Below, piece by piece: positions 1-6,421 of a DNA stretch of 14,352 nt. The translations under genes and the position numbers were made by a program. Position 1 is the first letter of the stretch; every line of letters starts with the position of its first letter. The DNA comes from Deinococcus sp. GTDB taxonomy: Bacteria; Deinococcota; Deinococci; Deinococcales; Deinococcaceae. Under the pieces are notes generated by a model, which saw only the letters and a program-made list of their open reading frames with translations, was not told the DNA's origin and did no database searches. The DNA is taken from the NCBI GenBank assembly GCA_025351205.1, contig JANXWI010000538.1, positions 1-14,352 on the forward strand, read 5' to 3'.

Positions 1-415
1 CCGGGAAGGCCAGCATCACGTCGGTGAAGCGCATGATCAGCGTCCCCACCCAGCCGCGTGTGAGCGCCCCCAGCGCCCCGATCACCACGCCCAGCAGCAC
101 CGCCGCGCCGTTGGCGACGAAACCGACTGTCAGCGAGGCCCGCGCTCCCCACAGGATGCGAGAGAACAGGTCGCGGCCCAGCAGGTCGGTGCCCAGGGGG
201 TAGGGGCCGCCCGGCGGCAGCGGCGCACCCTCCAGCGTCAGCCCTTCCGGAAACTGGAAATTGGGGTCGTGTGGGGCAAGGTACGGGGCCAGCAGCGCGG
301 CCAGCACGGTCAATACGCACACGGTCAGGCCCAGGATGGCCGCCGGATTGCGCCGGAAGCGGACGAGAGAGCGGTTCCGGCGTTTCGGGGACGCTGGAAG
401 AGAGACGGCGGTCAT
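1..415 (-). CDS. Second DppC-type ABC transporter permease (partial, C-terminus beyond the window)
   Basis: Inner-membrane permease subunit of a peptide/nickel/opine-type ABC importer. It reads leftward from an ATG at 415 and is open at the left edge, so only about 138 N-terminal residues are visible. They show a basic N-terminus (KRRNRSLVRFRRNP, residues 11-24), a first membrane segment at about 26-48, the DppC-family loop motif LGTDLLGRD at 74-82, and a second hydrophobic stretch at about 96-118. The EAA loop that would contact the ATPase lies outside. It follows the neighbouring DppC gene by 78 bp on the same strand and clearly differs from it in sequence, including an extra loop around residues 52-73, so this is not a simple recent duplication. 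No good ribosome binding site is visible before the ATG. Family assignment is firm; the substrate is unknown. Confidence 0.9.
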   Translation of the reverse strand, partial: MTAVSLPASPKRRNRSLVRFRRNPAAILGLTVCVLTVLAALLAPYLAPHDPNFQFPEGLTLEGAPLPPGGPYPLGTDLLGRDLFSRILWGARASLTVGFVANGAAVLLGVVIGALGALTRGWVGTLIMRFTDVMLAFP

Positions 416-427
416 CTGTTGTGGAGT

Positions 428-461
428 CACTGGAGTTCCGATGTCACTTGGTTTCCGATGT
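428..461. repeat. Tandem pair of 17-bp repeats before the second DppC gene
   Basis: CACTGGAGTTCCGATGT (428-444) is followed directly by CACTTGGTTTCCGATGT (445-461), matching at 14 of 17 positions. The pair lies in the short gap between the two DppC genes, 13 bp upstream of the left-edge gene's start. It could be a duplicated protein-binding site or a neutral duplication; nothing else distinguishes these. Confidence 0.5.
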
Positions 462-493
462 TCTTTGATGCGACAGCCGCTGGGTGCGGCCCG

Positions 494-1366
494 TCATTTC
501 GTTCTGCTCCGGGGGTCGAGCGCGTCGCGCAGGCCGTCTCCCAGCAGGTTGAAGGCCAGCACCGTGACGAAGATGATCACGCCGGGGGCCAGCGCCAGCC
601 ACGGCGCGGTCTGGAGGTAGCCGCGCGCCGTGTTGAGCATACTTCCCCAGCTGGGGGTGGGGGGCTGTACGCCCAGGCCCAGGAAACTCAGGGTGCTCTC
701 GGCCAGCACCGCCTCGGCAATCGCCAGACTGGTCTGCACGATCAGCGCCCCCGAAATGTTGGGCAGGATGTGCCGCAGCAAGGTGCGCCAGCGTCCGGCC
801 CCCAGAGCGCCCGCCGCCTGCACGTATTCCAGCTCGCGCTGGGCGAGCACCTGAGCGCGCGTGACACGGGCGAACGCCGGGGTGGTCACGATGGCGATGG
901 CGAGCATGGTGTTCTGCAAACTCGGCCCCAATATGGCGGCCAGCGTGATCGCCAGAATCAGGAAGGGGAAGGCCAGCAGCGCGTCGATGAAGCGGCCTAT
1001 CAGCTCGTCGAGCCAGCCGCCCACGAAGCCCGCGATCAGGCCCAGCAGGGTCCCGGCCAGCAGCGCCAGGGCCACGCTCACCAGCCCCGCCGACAGGCTG
1101 ATGCGCGCGCCGTACATCACGCGGGTCAGGGTGTCGCGTCCCAGCTCGTCGGTGCCGAGCCAGTGGGCAGCGCCCGCCGGTTGCAGCAGCGCCGAGAAGT
1201 CCTGTTTGGCCGGGTCGAAGGGGGCGACGGCGGGAGCCAGCAGCGCCACCAGACTGAGCAGCACCACCACGATCAGCCCGAACACGCCCAGCCGGTTGGC
1301 GGTGAAGCGCCGGAAGGCCTTGCTGCGCTCCCTGCGGGCCGGGGCGACCAGGGGCACGGCGGTCAT
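494..1366 (-). CDS. DppC-type ABC transporter permease
   Basis: Inner-membrane permease of a dipeptide/oligopeptide/nickel-type ABC importer, pairing with the DppB-type subunit encoded upstream. The 290-residue product has a basic N-terminus, a first membrane helix at about 27-48, the family loop motif LGTDELGRD at 70-78, further helices, and an EAA-type ATPase contact loop at about 180-208 (EYVQAAGALGAG, then ILPN). Length is normal for the family. I chose the ATG at 1366 because GGAGGGG sits about 6 bases before it; an in-frame TTG at 1381 would place that ribosome binding site inside the gene. It lies 127 bp downstream of the DppB stop in the same operon. The substrate cannot be told from the permease. 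Confidence 0.93.
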   Translation of the reverse strand: MTAVPLVAPARRERSKAFRRFTANRLGVFGLIVVVLLSLVALLAPAVAPFDPAKQDFSALLQPAGAAHWLGTDELGRDTLTRVMYGARISLSAGLVSVALALLAGTLLGLIAGFVGGWLDELIGRFIDALLAFPFLILAITLAAILGPSLQNTMLAIAIVTTPAFARVTRAQVLAQRELEYVQAAGALGAGRWRTLLRHILPNISGALIVQTSLAIAEAVLAESTLSFLGLGVQPPTPSWGSMLNTARGYLQTAPWLALAPGVIIFVTVLAFNLLGDGLRDALDPRSRTK

Positions 1367-1493
1367 CGGCGTCCCCTCCAATCCATGAGCAAACGGAAGA
1401 GCGTCCTCTGCCCATTCTCTTGCGGGAATCCGTCAGTCATTCCTGCTCGTTCCACTCGGGTGAAAGGCCAAACAGCGCGGCCTTCAACCGAAA

Positions 1494-2438
1494 TCATCCG
1501 TACCTCACGCGCGGGTCGATGGCCCCGTAAGCCAGATCGATCAGGAAGCTCACCAGAAACACCAGCGCCGCCGAGGTCAGTACCATGCCCTGAATCACCG
1601 GCAGGTCACGGGTGAACACCGCGTCCACCAGCAGCCGCCCGAAGCCCGGAATGCTGAAGATCTGCTCGGTCACCACCGCGCCGCCCAGCAGGCCGCCCAG
1701 TTGCAGGCCCAGCACAGTGATGACTGGAATCAGGGCGTTGCGAAGGGCGTGTTTCACGATCACCAGCCGCCCGGCCACCCCCTTGGCGCGGGCGGTCCTC
1801 ACGTAATCCTGGCTCAGCACCTCCAGCAGACTGGACCTTAGAAAGCGGGTCAGGACTGCTGCCGATCCCACCCCCAGAGTGACGGCGGGCAGGATCATCA
1901 GTTTCAGGTTCAGCCCCGCGTTTTCGCTCAGGCCCACGTAGCCGCTGGCCGGAATCCAGGCCAGGTTCACGCTGAAGGCATACACCAACAGGATGCCCAG
2001 GAAAAAGCTCGGCAGGCTGATACCCGACAGCGCCAGCAGCGTCACCAGCCGGTCTGTGACGCTGCCGGGCATCAGCGCGCTGACGATGCCCGCAGGCAGG
2101 GCCAGTGCCACGGCCACCAGCAGGCTGAGCAGCGCGAGTTCGAAGGTGGTCGGCAGCTTCTGGGCGATCAGGCCAGCCACCGACGTGTGGTCTTGCAGAC
2201 TCTTGCCCAGGTCCAATCGGCCCAGGTCGCCCAGCCACGAGGCGTACTGCGCGGCCACGGGCCGGTCCAGGCCCATCTGGTGGCGCAACTCGGTCAGGGC
2301 CTGCGGGGTGGCCTCCTCGCCCAGTTGCAGCCGCGCCGGATCGCCGGGCAGCAGCCGCACCAGCGAGAACACCAGCAGCGTGACCACCAGCAGGGTGGGG
2401 ATGGTCGCCAGAAGCCGTCTGGCGGCGAAAATCAGCAC
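1494..2438 (-). CDS. DppB-type ABC transporter permease
   Basis: Inner-membrane permease of the peptide/nickel/opine ABC importer class. The 314-residue protein starts with the typical ARRLLATIPTLLVVTLLVFS helix (residues 6-25), followed by RLLPGDPARL (28-37), several membrane helices and an EAA loop at about 211-241 (DYVRTARAKG, then RNALIPVI). The C-terminus AIDPRVRYG is characteristic. I place the start at the GTG at 2438: AGGAGG lies 5 bases before it and the protein then begins as the family does. The frame stays open to 2507, but that extension runs into an intergenic repeat. An overlapping ATG at 2440 is out of frame and stops at its third codon. The gene is separated from the binding-protein gene by about 300 bp of repeats, unusual inside such an operon. 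Confidence 0.93.
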   Translation of the reverse strand: MLIFAARRLLATIPTLLVVTLLVFSLVRLLPGDPARLQLGEEATPQALTELRHQMGLDRPVAAQYASWLGDLGRLDLGKSLQDHTSVAGLIAQKLPTTFELALLSLLVAVALALPAGIVSALMPGSVTDRLVTLLALSGISLPSFFLGILLVYAFSVNLAWIPASGYVGLSENAGLNLKLMILPAVTLGVGSAAVLTRFLRSSLLEVLSQDYVRTARAKGVAGRLVIVKHALRNALIPVITVLGLQLGGLLGGAVVTEQIFSIPGFGRLLVDAVFTRDLPVIQGMVLTSAALVFLVSFLIDLAYGAIDPRVRYG

Positions 2439-2503
2439 ATGGGCCTCCTGTCGGACTGAGAGACGGATTAGTGAAAGCGGGGCTGGAAAGGCAATCGCTG
2501 CGC

Positions 2504-2551
2504 TCACTCACCCCCTCGCTGCGCGCTGTACCAGTCAAGGGGGAGGGGCTA
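2504..2551. repeat. GC-rich intergenic repeat, copy A (degenerate, plus orientation)
   Basis: The segment begins TCACTCACCCCCTCGCTGC and ends AAGGGGGAGGGGC. Its first part matches the start of copy B 80 bp further on (CTCACCCCCTTGCTGCGCG), so it looks like a decayed member of the same family. It lies just upstream of the chosen DppB start. Confidence 0.5.
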
Positions 2552-2581
2552 AAGCACCGGACATAAAAAACCTTACTCGGC

Positions 2582-2642
2582 GGCTCCCTCACCCCCTTGC
2601 TGCGCGAGGCCCCTCTCCCGTAGGTAGAGGGGAAGGGGAAAA
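2582..2642. repeat. GC-rich intergenic repeat, copy B; left arm of a large inverted repeat
   Basis: This copy carries CTCACCCCCTTGCTGCGCG followed by CCCCTCTCCCG and AGAGGGGAAGGGGAAAA. Its right half (2610-2642) is nearly complementary to 2666-2694 in copy C, with a loop of about 23 bases. The outer halves also pair imperfectly, giving arms of roughly 60 bp. Confidence 0.7.
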
Positions 2643-2665
2643 CAGACTGCCCGTTAGGGGGTTGC

Positions 2666-2730
2666 TTTTCCCCTCGCCCCTTGCGGGAGAGGGGCGCTGC
2701 GAAGCAGCGGGGAGAGGGGGCCGCCCGGCC
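2666..2730. repeat. GC-rich intergenic repeat, copy C (minus orientation); right arm of the inverted repeat
   Basis: It reads TTTTCCCCTCGCCCCTTGC, then GGGAGAGGGGC, a small GCTGC-GAA-GCAGC hairpin (2696-2708), and GGGGAGAGGGGGCC. It ends 4 bases from the stop codon of the solute-binding protein gene. The same outer segments recur at 5409-5432 and 5581-5605, where about 148 bp replaces the 10 bp found here. Confidence 0.75.
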
Positions 2731-2734
2731 ACCA

Positions 2735-4231
2735 TCAGTTCAGATCAGCAGTGTAAAACCGCAGAATCCCGTCTGGAACCAGCTTCAGCCCGCTCAGGGT
2801 CTTGACGGCCCCGATGGTATTGCTGCTGAAGTAGGTAAAAGCGTAGGGCGAGTCGTCGAGAATCCGGCCCAGGGCCACGTTGTAGGTGGCGACGCGGGCG
2901 CTCATGGCGCTCTGGGCGCGGGCTTTTTCCAGCAGCGAGTCGATGGCGGGCACGGCGTATCCGGCCTGGTTGTTGCTGCCGCCGGTATGAAAGAACTCGT
3001 AGATGTTGCCGTCGGGGTCGGGACGGCCCGACCAGCCGAGAATCACCGCGTCGTAGTTCTTCTTGTCGGCCCTGTCCAGCAGCGTGCCGAACTCGACGGT
3101 CTCGATTTTGACATTGAAGCCCGCCTGCGAGGCCATCGCCTGATACAGCTGCGCCAGCTGGGCGTTCACTGCTCCCGGCGAGGTCAGCAGCGTGAAGGGC
3201 ACGCTCGGCTTTCCGGCCTGGGCCAGCTTCTTCTTGGCGTTCGCCACGTCGGCCACCTGCACCTTGATGGCCGCCGAGTAGGCGGGCGTGCCGGGCGGAA
3301 AGGGACCGGCGGCGGGCTTGACGGTGTTCAGAAACACCACCTTGTTGATGGCGTCGCGGTCCAGGGTGGCGGCAAAGGCCTGCCGCACCAGCTTGTTGTT
3401 GAAGGGCGGGCGCGTGACGTTCATCCACACGCCCTGGAAGCCGATGCCCTGGAAGGTGTTCACGTCCAGCTTGGCATTCTTCTGAATGGTCGCAATGTCC
3501 TTGGGGTCCACGGGCGTGATGACCTGCACCGCGCCGGAGAGCAGGTTCGCCACCCGCACGTCGCCGTCGGGGAAGGGGCGATACACAATGCCGTCGAGCT
3601 TGGGCTTGCCGCGCCAGTACGTGGCGTTGGCCTTGAGGGTGATGTTGTCCTGGCGCTTGCGGCTCACGAATGAAAAGGGGCCGCTGCCCACCGGCCCGTT
3701 GGCGAAATCCGCGCCCGCCTTCTTGGCGGCGGTGGGCGAGACGATCATGCCCGAACGGTCAGTTAGCACGGCCAGCAGCGGTCCGTAGGGCACCTTGAGC
3801 GTGATCACCACGGTGGCCGCGTCGGGGGCCGTGACTTCTTTGACGCTCGCCAGCTCTCCCTTGCGGGCGCTGCCTTCCAGGGTCATGTTGCGCTCGATGC
3901 TGTACTTCACGGCGGCGGCGTCGAGTGGGGTGCCGTCAGCGAACTTGATGCCGGTGTTGAGCGTGAAGGTGTAGATCAGGCCGCCGCCGCTGACCTTCCA
4001 GCTCTTGGCGACCATCGGGACGACCTTCAGCTGCTCGTTCACGTCTACCAGCTTGTCGAAGATCTGGTTCATCACCTGCCGGTCCACGAAGGCCGTGGAC
4101 AGGGCCGGGTCCAGGCGCGGCGGGTCGGCGTCGAGGCCCACCGTCAGGGTCTCGGCGGCGGCGGTACCGGCGAGGGTGGAGGCGGCGCTCAGGGCGAGAA
4201 GCAGGCTGAGTCTGGACAGGGTACGGGTCAT
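2735..4231 (-). CDS. ABC transporter substrate-binding protein, family 5 (SBP_bac_5)
   Basis: Extracytoplasmic solute receptor that would deliver ligand to the DppB/DppC permeases. The 498-residue product has a Sec signal peptide (hydrophobic core at about 8-22, likely cleavage after AGTAAA at residue 26) and no lipobox cysteine, so it is probably secreted or held some other way than by a lipid anchor. The mature part begins ETLTVGLDADPPRLDPAL, followed by typical family-5 blocks: VVPMVAKSWKVS, FADGTPLDAAAVKYSIER, GPVGSGPFSFV, and a C-terminal GWSGRPDPDGNIYEFF region. Length is normal. AAAGGAG lies 7 bases before the ATG, making the start secure. It follows the GntR gene by 97 bp. The family binds peptides, nickel chelates, opines and some oligosaccharides; the sequence alone does not choose among them. 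Confidence 0.95.
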   Translation of the reverse strand: MTRTLSRLSLLLALSAASTLAGTAAAETLTVGLDADPPRLDPALSTAFVDRQVMNQIFDKLVDVNEQLKVVPMVAKSWKVSGGGLIYTFTLNTGIKFADGTPLDAAAVKYSIERNMTLEGSARKGELASVKEVTAPDAATVVITLKVPYGPLLAVLTDRSGMIVSPTAAKKAGADFANGPVGSGPFSFVSRKRQDNITLKANATYWRGKPKLDGIVYRPFPDGDVRVANLLSGAVQVITPVDPKDIATIQKNAKLDVNTFQGIGFQGVWMNVTRPPFNNKLVRQAFAATLDRDAINKVVFLNTVKPAAGPFPPGTPAYSAAIKVQVADVANAKKKLAQAGKPSVPFTLLTSPGAVNAQLAQLYQAMASQAGFNVKIETVEFGTLLDRADKKNYDAVILGWSGRPDPDGNIYEFFHTGGSNNQAGYAVPAIDSLLEKARAQSAMSARVATYNVALGRILDDSPYAFTYFSSNTIGAVKTLSGLKLVPDGILRFYTADLN

Positions 4232-4328
4232 GGGACACTCCTTTCACGGGAAGATGGCTAACGGGGGGAATGGATGAGCAATCAGGCGGCGCTGGAGGGG
4301 GTGACGATCAGGATCTGGAACTCAGCTT

Positions 4329-5069
4329 CTAAGTGGATACCTTCTGCGCCGCAGGTTGGGACGTGTCTGCCGTGGGTTGCATTCTGCCCAGGGCACGCCG
4401 GTAGGTGTCGGCCACGTCCTCCAGGTGAAGGCGCATGGCCTGCCTCGCCCCGCTCTGGTCACGGGCCAGCACCGCCTGCACGATGCGTTCGTGGTCGCTC
4501 ACGGTCTTCTCGGTGCCCGCCGCCGGAAGCGAGGTGTCCCGCACACCCTGCAACACGCCCCGCAGGGTTTCCAGCACCCGCAGCACCACCGTGTTGCCCG
4601 CCACCTGTGCCAGCACGCCGTGAAACAGCGCGTCCTCGCGTGTCAGTCCCTGCGCAGTGCTGGCCCGCTGCCGCTTCAGGCTGCCGAGCAGCGCCTGCTC
4701 ACCCGCCGGGGTCAGCCGCTGGGCCGCCAGCGCCGTCACCTCGGGTTCGAGCAGCATGCGAAATTCGAGCAGGTCGCCCGCGTTCTGGGGCCAGGTCTTG
4801 ACCAGGCTGCGAAACGGCTGCGACATGGCCTCGCCGCCCGGCACGCGCACGTAGGTGCCGTCGCCCTGGCGGGCATCGAGGTGGCCCAGCAGTTCAAGCT
4901 GCCGCAGGGCGTCGCGCAGGCTGGTGCGCGAGACCCCCAGACGGGCGGCCAGCTCACGCTCGGGGGGCAGGCGCATGCCGGGGGTCAGCTCGCCGTTTCG
5001 CAGCCAGTCCTGCAACTCGCCCACAACCTGATCGGCGATCTTCACCTGTTTGACGGGTCTGGCAGTCAG
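4329..5069 (-). CDS. GntR-family transcriptional regulator, FadR/FCD subfamily
   Basis: DNA-binding regulator, probably a repressor of its own operon. From the CTG at 5069 it is 246 residues. An N-terminal winged helix covers about residues 10-75 (KIADQVVGELQDWLRNG, LPPERELAARLGVSRTSLRDAL, DGTYV) and an all-helical FCD ligand domain about 95-230. The metal/ligand residues of that domain are visible as D146, H150 (EDALFHG), H193 (SDHER) and H215 (RLHLED). The open frame extends upstream to 5180, but those 37 residues do not resemble the family and overlap the predicted promoter and operator. The CTG lies 5 bases after a perfect GGAGG; a GTG at 5045 is the alternative and lacks a ribosome binding site. 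FCD regulators usually sense carboxylates or sugar acids, so the effector may be one. Confidence 0.9.
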   Translation of the reverse strand: MTARPVKQVKIADQVVGELQDWLRNGELTPGMRLPPERELAARLGVSRTSLRDALRQLELLGHLDARQGDGTYVRVPGGEAMSQPFRSLVKTWPQNAGDLLEFRMLLEPEVTALAAQRLTPAGEQALLGSLKRQRASTAQGLTREDALFHGVLAQVAGNTVVLRVLETLRGVLQGVRDTSLPAAGTEKTVSDHERIVQAVLARDQSGARQAMRLHLEDVADTYRRALGRMQPTADTSQPAAQKVST

Positions 5070-5074
5070 GGTGT

Positions 5075-5079
5075 CCTCC
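5075..5079 (-). promoter_or_regulatory. Ribosome binding site that points to a CTG start for the GntR regulator
   Basis: On the minus strand GGAGG (5079-5075) is followed by ACACC and then CTG (5069-5067) in the GntR frame. No ATG, GTG or TTG is suitably placed for this site, so it supports a rare CTG start. Confidence 0.5.
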
Positions 5080-5138
5080 GGTGTGAATGGACTTTCTGAG
5101 CAGGAAGTAAGCAGACTGGACAGAAACAAATTGGTAAT

Positions 5139-5149
5139 TGGTCCAACCA
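5139..5149. promoter_or_regulatory. Putative operator for the FCD-GntR regulator (TGGT-NNN-ACCA)
   Basis: TGGTCCAACCA is a perfect 4+4 palindrome with a 3-bp spacer, the pattern bound by FadR/PdhR-type GntR proteins. A second TTGGT half-site lies 7 bp away (5131-5135). It sits just downstream of the predicted start of transcription (around 5158), where a bound repressor would block the polymerase. Autoregulation is inferred. Confidence 0.6.
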
Positions 5150-5164
5150 TCAGACCTGTCAGAC

Positions 5165-5193
5165 AATATGCACCGCCCATAGGTTCCGGTCAA
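5165..5193 (-). promoter_or_regulatory. Sigma-A-type promoter for the GntR-transporter operon
   Basis: On the minus strand TTGACC (5193-5188, 5 of 6 consensus bases) and CATATT (5170-5165, 4 of 6) are separated by exactly 17 bp. Transcription would begin near 5158, leaving a leader of about 90 bases before the CTG start and carrying the operator in its first 20 bases. Confidence 0.55.
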
Positions 5194-5212
5194 GGGGTGA
5201 GGGCGGTGCATA
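5167..5212. repeat. Perfect 12-bp inverted repeat around the promoter
   Basis: TATGCACCGCCC (5167-5178) and GGGCGGTGCATA (5201-5212) are exact reverse complements with a 22-bp centre. One arm overlaps the -10 box and spacer; the other lies just upstream of the -35 box. No run of T follows on either strand, so it is not an ordinary terminator. A binding site for a second regulator or a DNA loop is more likely. Confidence 0.65.
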
Positions 5213-5710
5213 AGAGGTGTGGTCCCGTGCAGCACAGGGTCAGAACGTCTCCGGTTTGGTTTTGCGGGAATACCTGCCCTGGCCGCCCGGTATATTCATT
5301 CAGCGCCACTGGAACTCTATTCAGCCCTCACGCTGCCGGGTCGGCTCTGACTGAAGCTGGGAGGGAGCCGATAAGCGGCTGGCGGCTGAGTGATCTGGGC
5401 CTGGGGCCGTTCCCCTCGCCCCTTGTGGGAGACTGGTACAACGTCTTTTTGGCGAGAACAGCGCCCATGAGGACGCTTCGCCGCTTGACCAGAGCAGCGC
5501 CCCTCTTTGGCAGAGCAGAACAGACGCGCCTGGGCATGCCTGCCCGCTTGAGGACGCTTGATCGCCCGGAGGGAGAGGATGAAGCAGCGGGGAGAGGGGG
5601 CCACCGGGCAACATGACCCGGTCTACACCCGCCAGCTCACTGATCTCCGAAACTTTACTTACTCCGCAACATCGTTCCAGGTCTGCTTTCAGCCCGCTCA
5701 GCCATCAGCG
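5213..5710. other. Gene-free interval between the two minus-strand operons
   Basis: No convincing coding frame was found on either strand; the open frames here have no recognisable domain and cross the repeat. The interval holds the long repeat copy (5409-5605), followed by a 6-bp inverted repeat ACCGGG/CCCGGT (5603-5608 and 5617-5622) about 90 bp beyond the hydrolase stop. No T-rich terminator is visible. The first 195 bp (5213-5408) contain nothing I can name. Confidence 0.6.
5409..5605 (-). repeat. Long mosaic intergenic repeat, copy D
   Basis: The outer segments CCCCTCGCCCCTTGTGGGAGA (5412-5432) and GAAGCAGCGGGGAGAGGGGG (5581-5600) match copy C at 2670-2720 almost base for base, but here about 148 bp lie between them instead of 10. 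That inner part contains TGAGGACGCTT twice (5468-5478 and 5549-5559). Its reverse complement matches 13098-13181 in two blocks (about 30 of 34 and 40 of 49 bases). It is therefore a composite element whose core and flanks also occur separately. No open frame within it looks coding. Confidence 0.75.
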
Positions 5711-6421
5711 TCAGGCCGGATCCTCGGCGCACACCGCCTGCACCGAAGCGGCCACCTCTGCCGGAAGTTCCAGTGGGAGCAGGTGGCCGCTTCCCTGAAC
5801 GTGCGTAAAGCTGGCCTGCGGGAAGACGGGTTTGAGCAGTTCTGCCACCACCTGCGGGGTGATGACCGGATCGGCCAGCGAGGTCAGCAGCGTGACCGGG
5901 ACCATGATTCCTGCCGCCCCGGTCCCCACATCCTCCCGGCTGCCCGAGTCGGGCCAGGCGTTCCAGGCAGCGGGGCTGGCCCGCAGACCATCGGAGACGA
6001 GCTGGGCCATCATCTGCTCGGTCAGCGGCAGCCGGGTGATTTTCTCGTAATGTTGCCTGAGCCGCTCCGGCTGGCCGTGGGCGGCCTTCAGGTCTGCGCG
6101 GTCCTGGTCGCTCATCGGCTCGGGCGAAGGCGGCGAGGGCGCGATCAGCAGCAGCGCTTGCAGGCCCGCTGGGCGGCGGCCCGCCAGCACGGCGGCCACC
6201 TTGGCTCCCATCGAGTGGCCCACCAGCACGAAGCTGTCCAGACCCGCCAGCCGCTCCTGTACGGCGTCCGCCATGCCGCCCACCGGGTACCGCTCATCCT
6301 GCGAGTTTCCGAAGCCCGGAAGGTCGAGGACCAGCGCCGGGCCGCCCAGCAGCGGCAGCACGGCGTCCCAGAGCCGCGCCGAGGTGCCGAAGCCGTGCAG
6401 CAGCACCAGGGTCGGCGTCAC
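5711..6421 (-). CDS. Alpha/beta-fold hydrolase
   Basis: A soluble 236-residue serine hydrolase of the alpha/beta fold, the last gene of the five-gene operon. Visible features in order: strand and oxyanion region TLVLLHGFG (4-12), LDLPGFGNS (32-40), the nucleophile elbow VGHSMG (67-72) with S70, the acid in SLADPVI (D184), and the catalytic histidine in GSGHLLPLELP (H213). The triad is complete and no signal peptide is present. The start is the GTG at 6421, which overlaps the stop of the glycosidase gene as GTGA, so translation is probably coupled. The substrate is unknown; ester, lactone or C-C bond hydrolysis are all possible for the fold. In this setting removal of an acyl group or opening of a sugar lactone would fit, but that is inference. 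Confidence 0.9.
   Translation of the reverse strand: MTPTLVLLHGFGTSARLWDAVLPLLGGPALVLDLPGFGNSQDERYPVGGMADAVQERLAGLDSFVLVGHSMGAKVAAVLAGRRPAGLQALLLIAPSPPSPEPMSDQDRADLKAAHGQPERLRQHYEKITRLPLTEQMMAQLVSDGLRASPAAWNAWPDSGSREDVGTGAAGIMVPVTLLTSLADPVITPQVVAELLKPVFPQASFTHVQGSGHLLPLELPAEVAASVQAVCAEDPA

Noticed and set aside
269..1615. Long plus-strand open frame (448 codons) across the DppC region, with similar long plus-strand frames at 2681-3673, 6472-7746 and 8921-10540
   Set aside because: These are antisense shadows typical of GC-rich DNA: Gln/Gly/His/Arg-rich, no domains, and each fully opposite a gene with clear family motifs.
2439..2507. N-terminal extension of the DppB gene to 2507
   Set aside because: The extra 23 residues have no family resemblance and run into repeat copy A, while AGGAGG precedes the GTG at 2438 at ideal spacing.
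5070..5180. N-terminal extension of the GntR regulator to the ATG at 5180
   Set aside because: It would translate the promoter -10 region and the operator, and the residues do not match the winged-helix family start.
5603..5622. ACCGGG/CCCGGT hairpin as terminator of the five-gene operon
   Set aside because: The stem is only 6 bp, lies about 90 bp from the stop codon, and is not followed by a T run on the minus strand.
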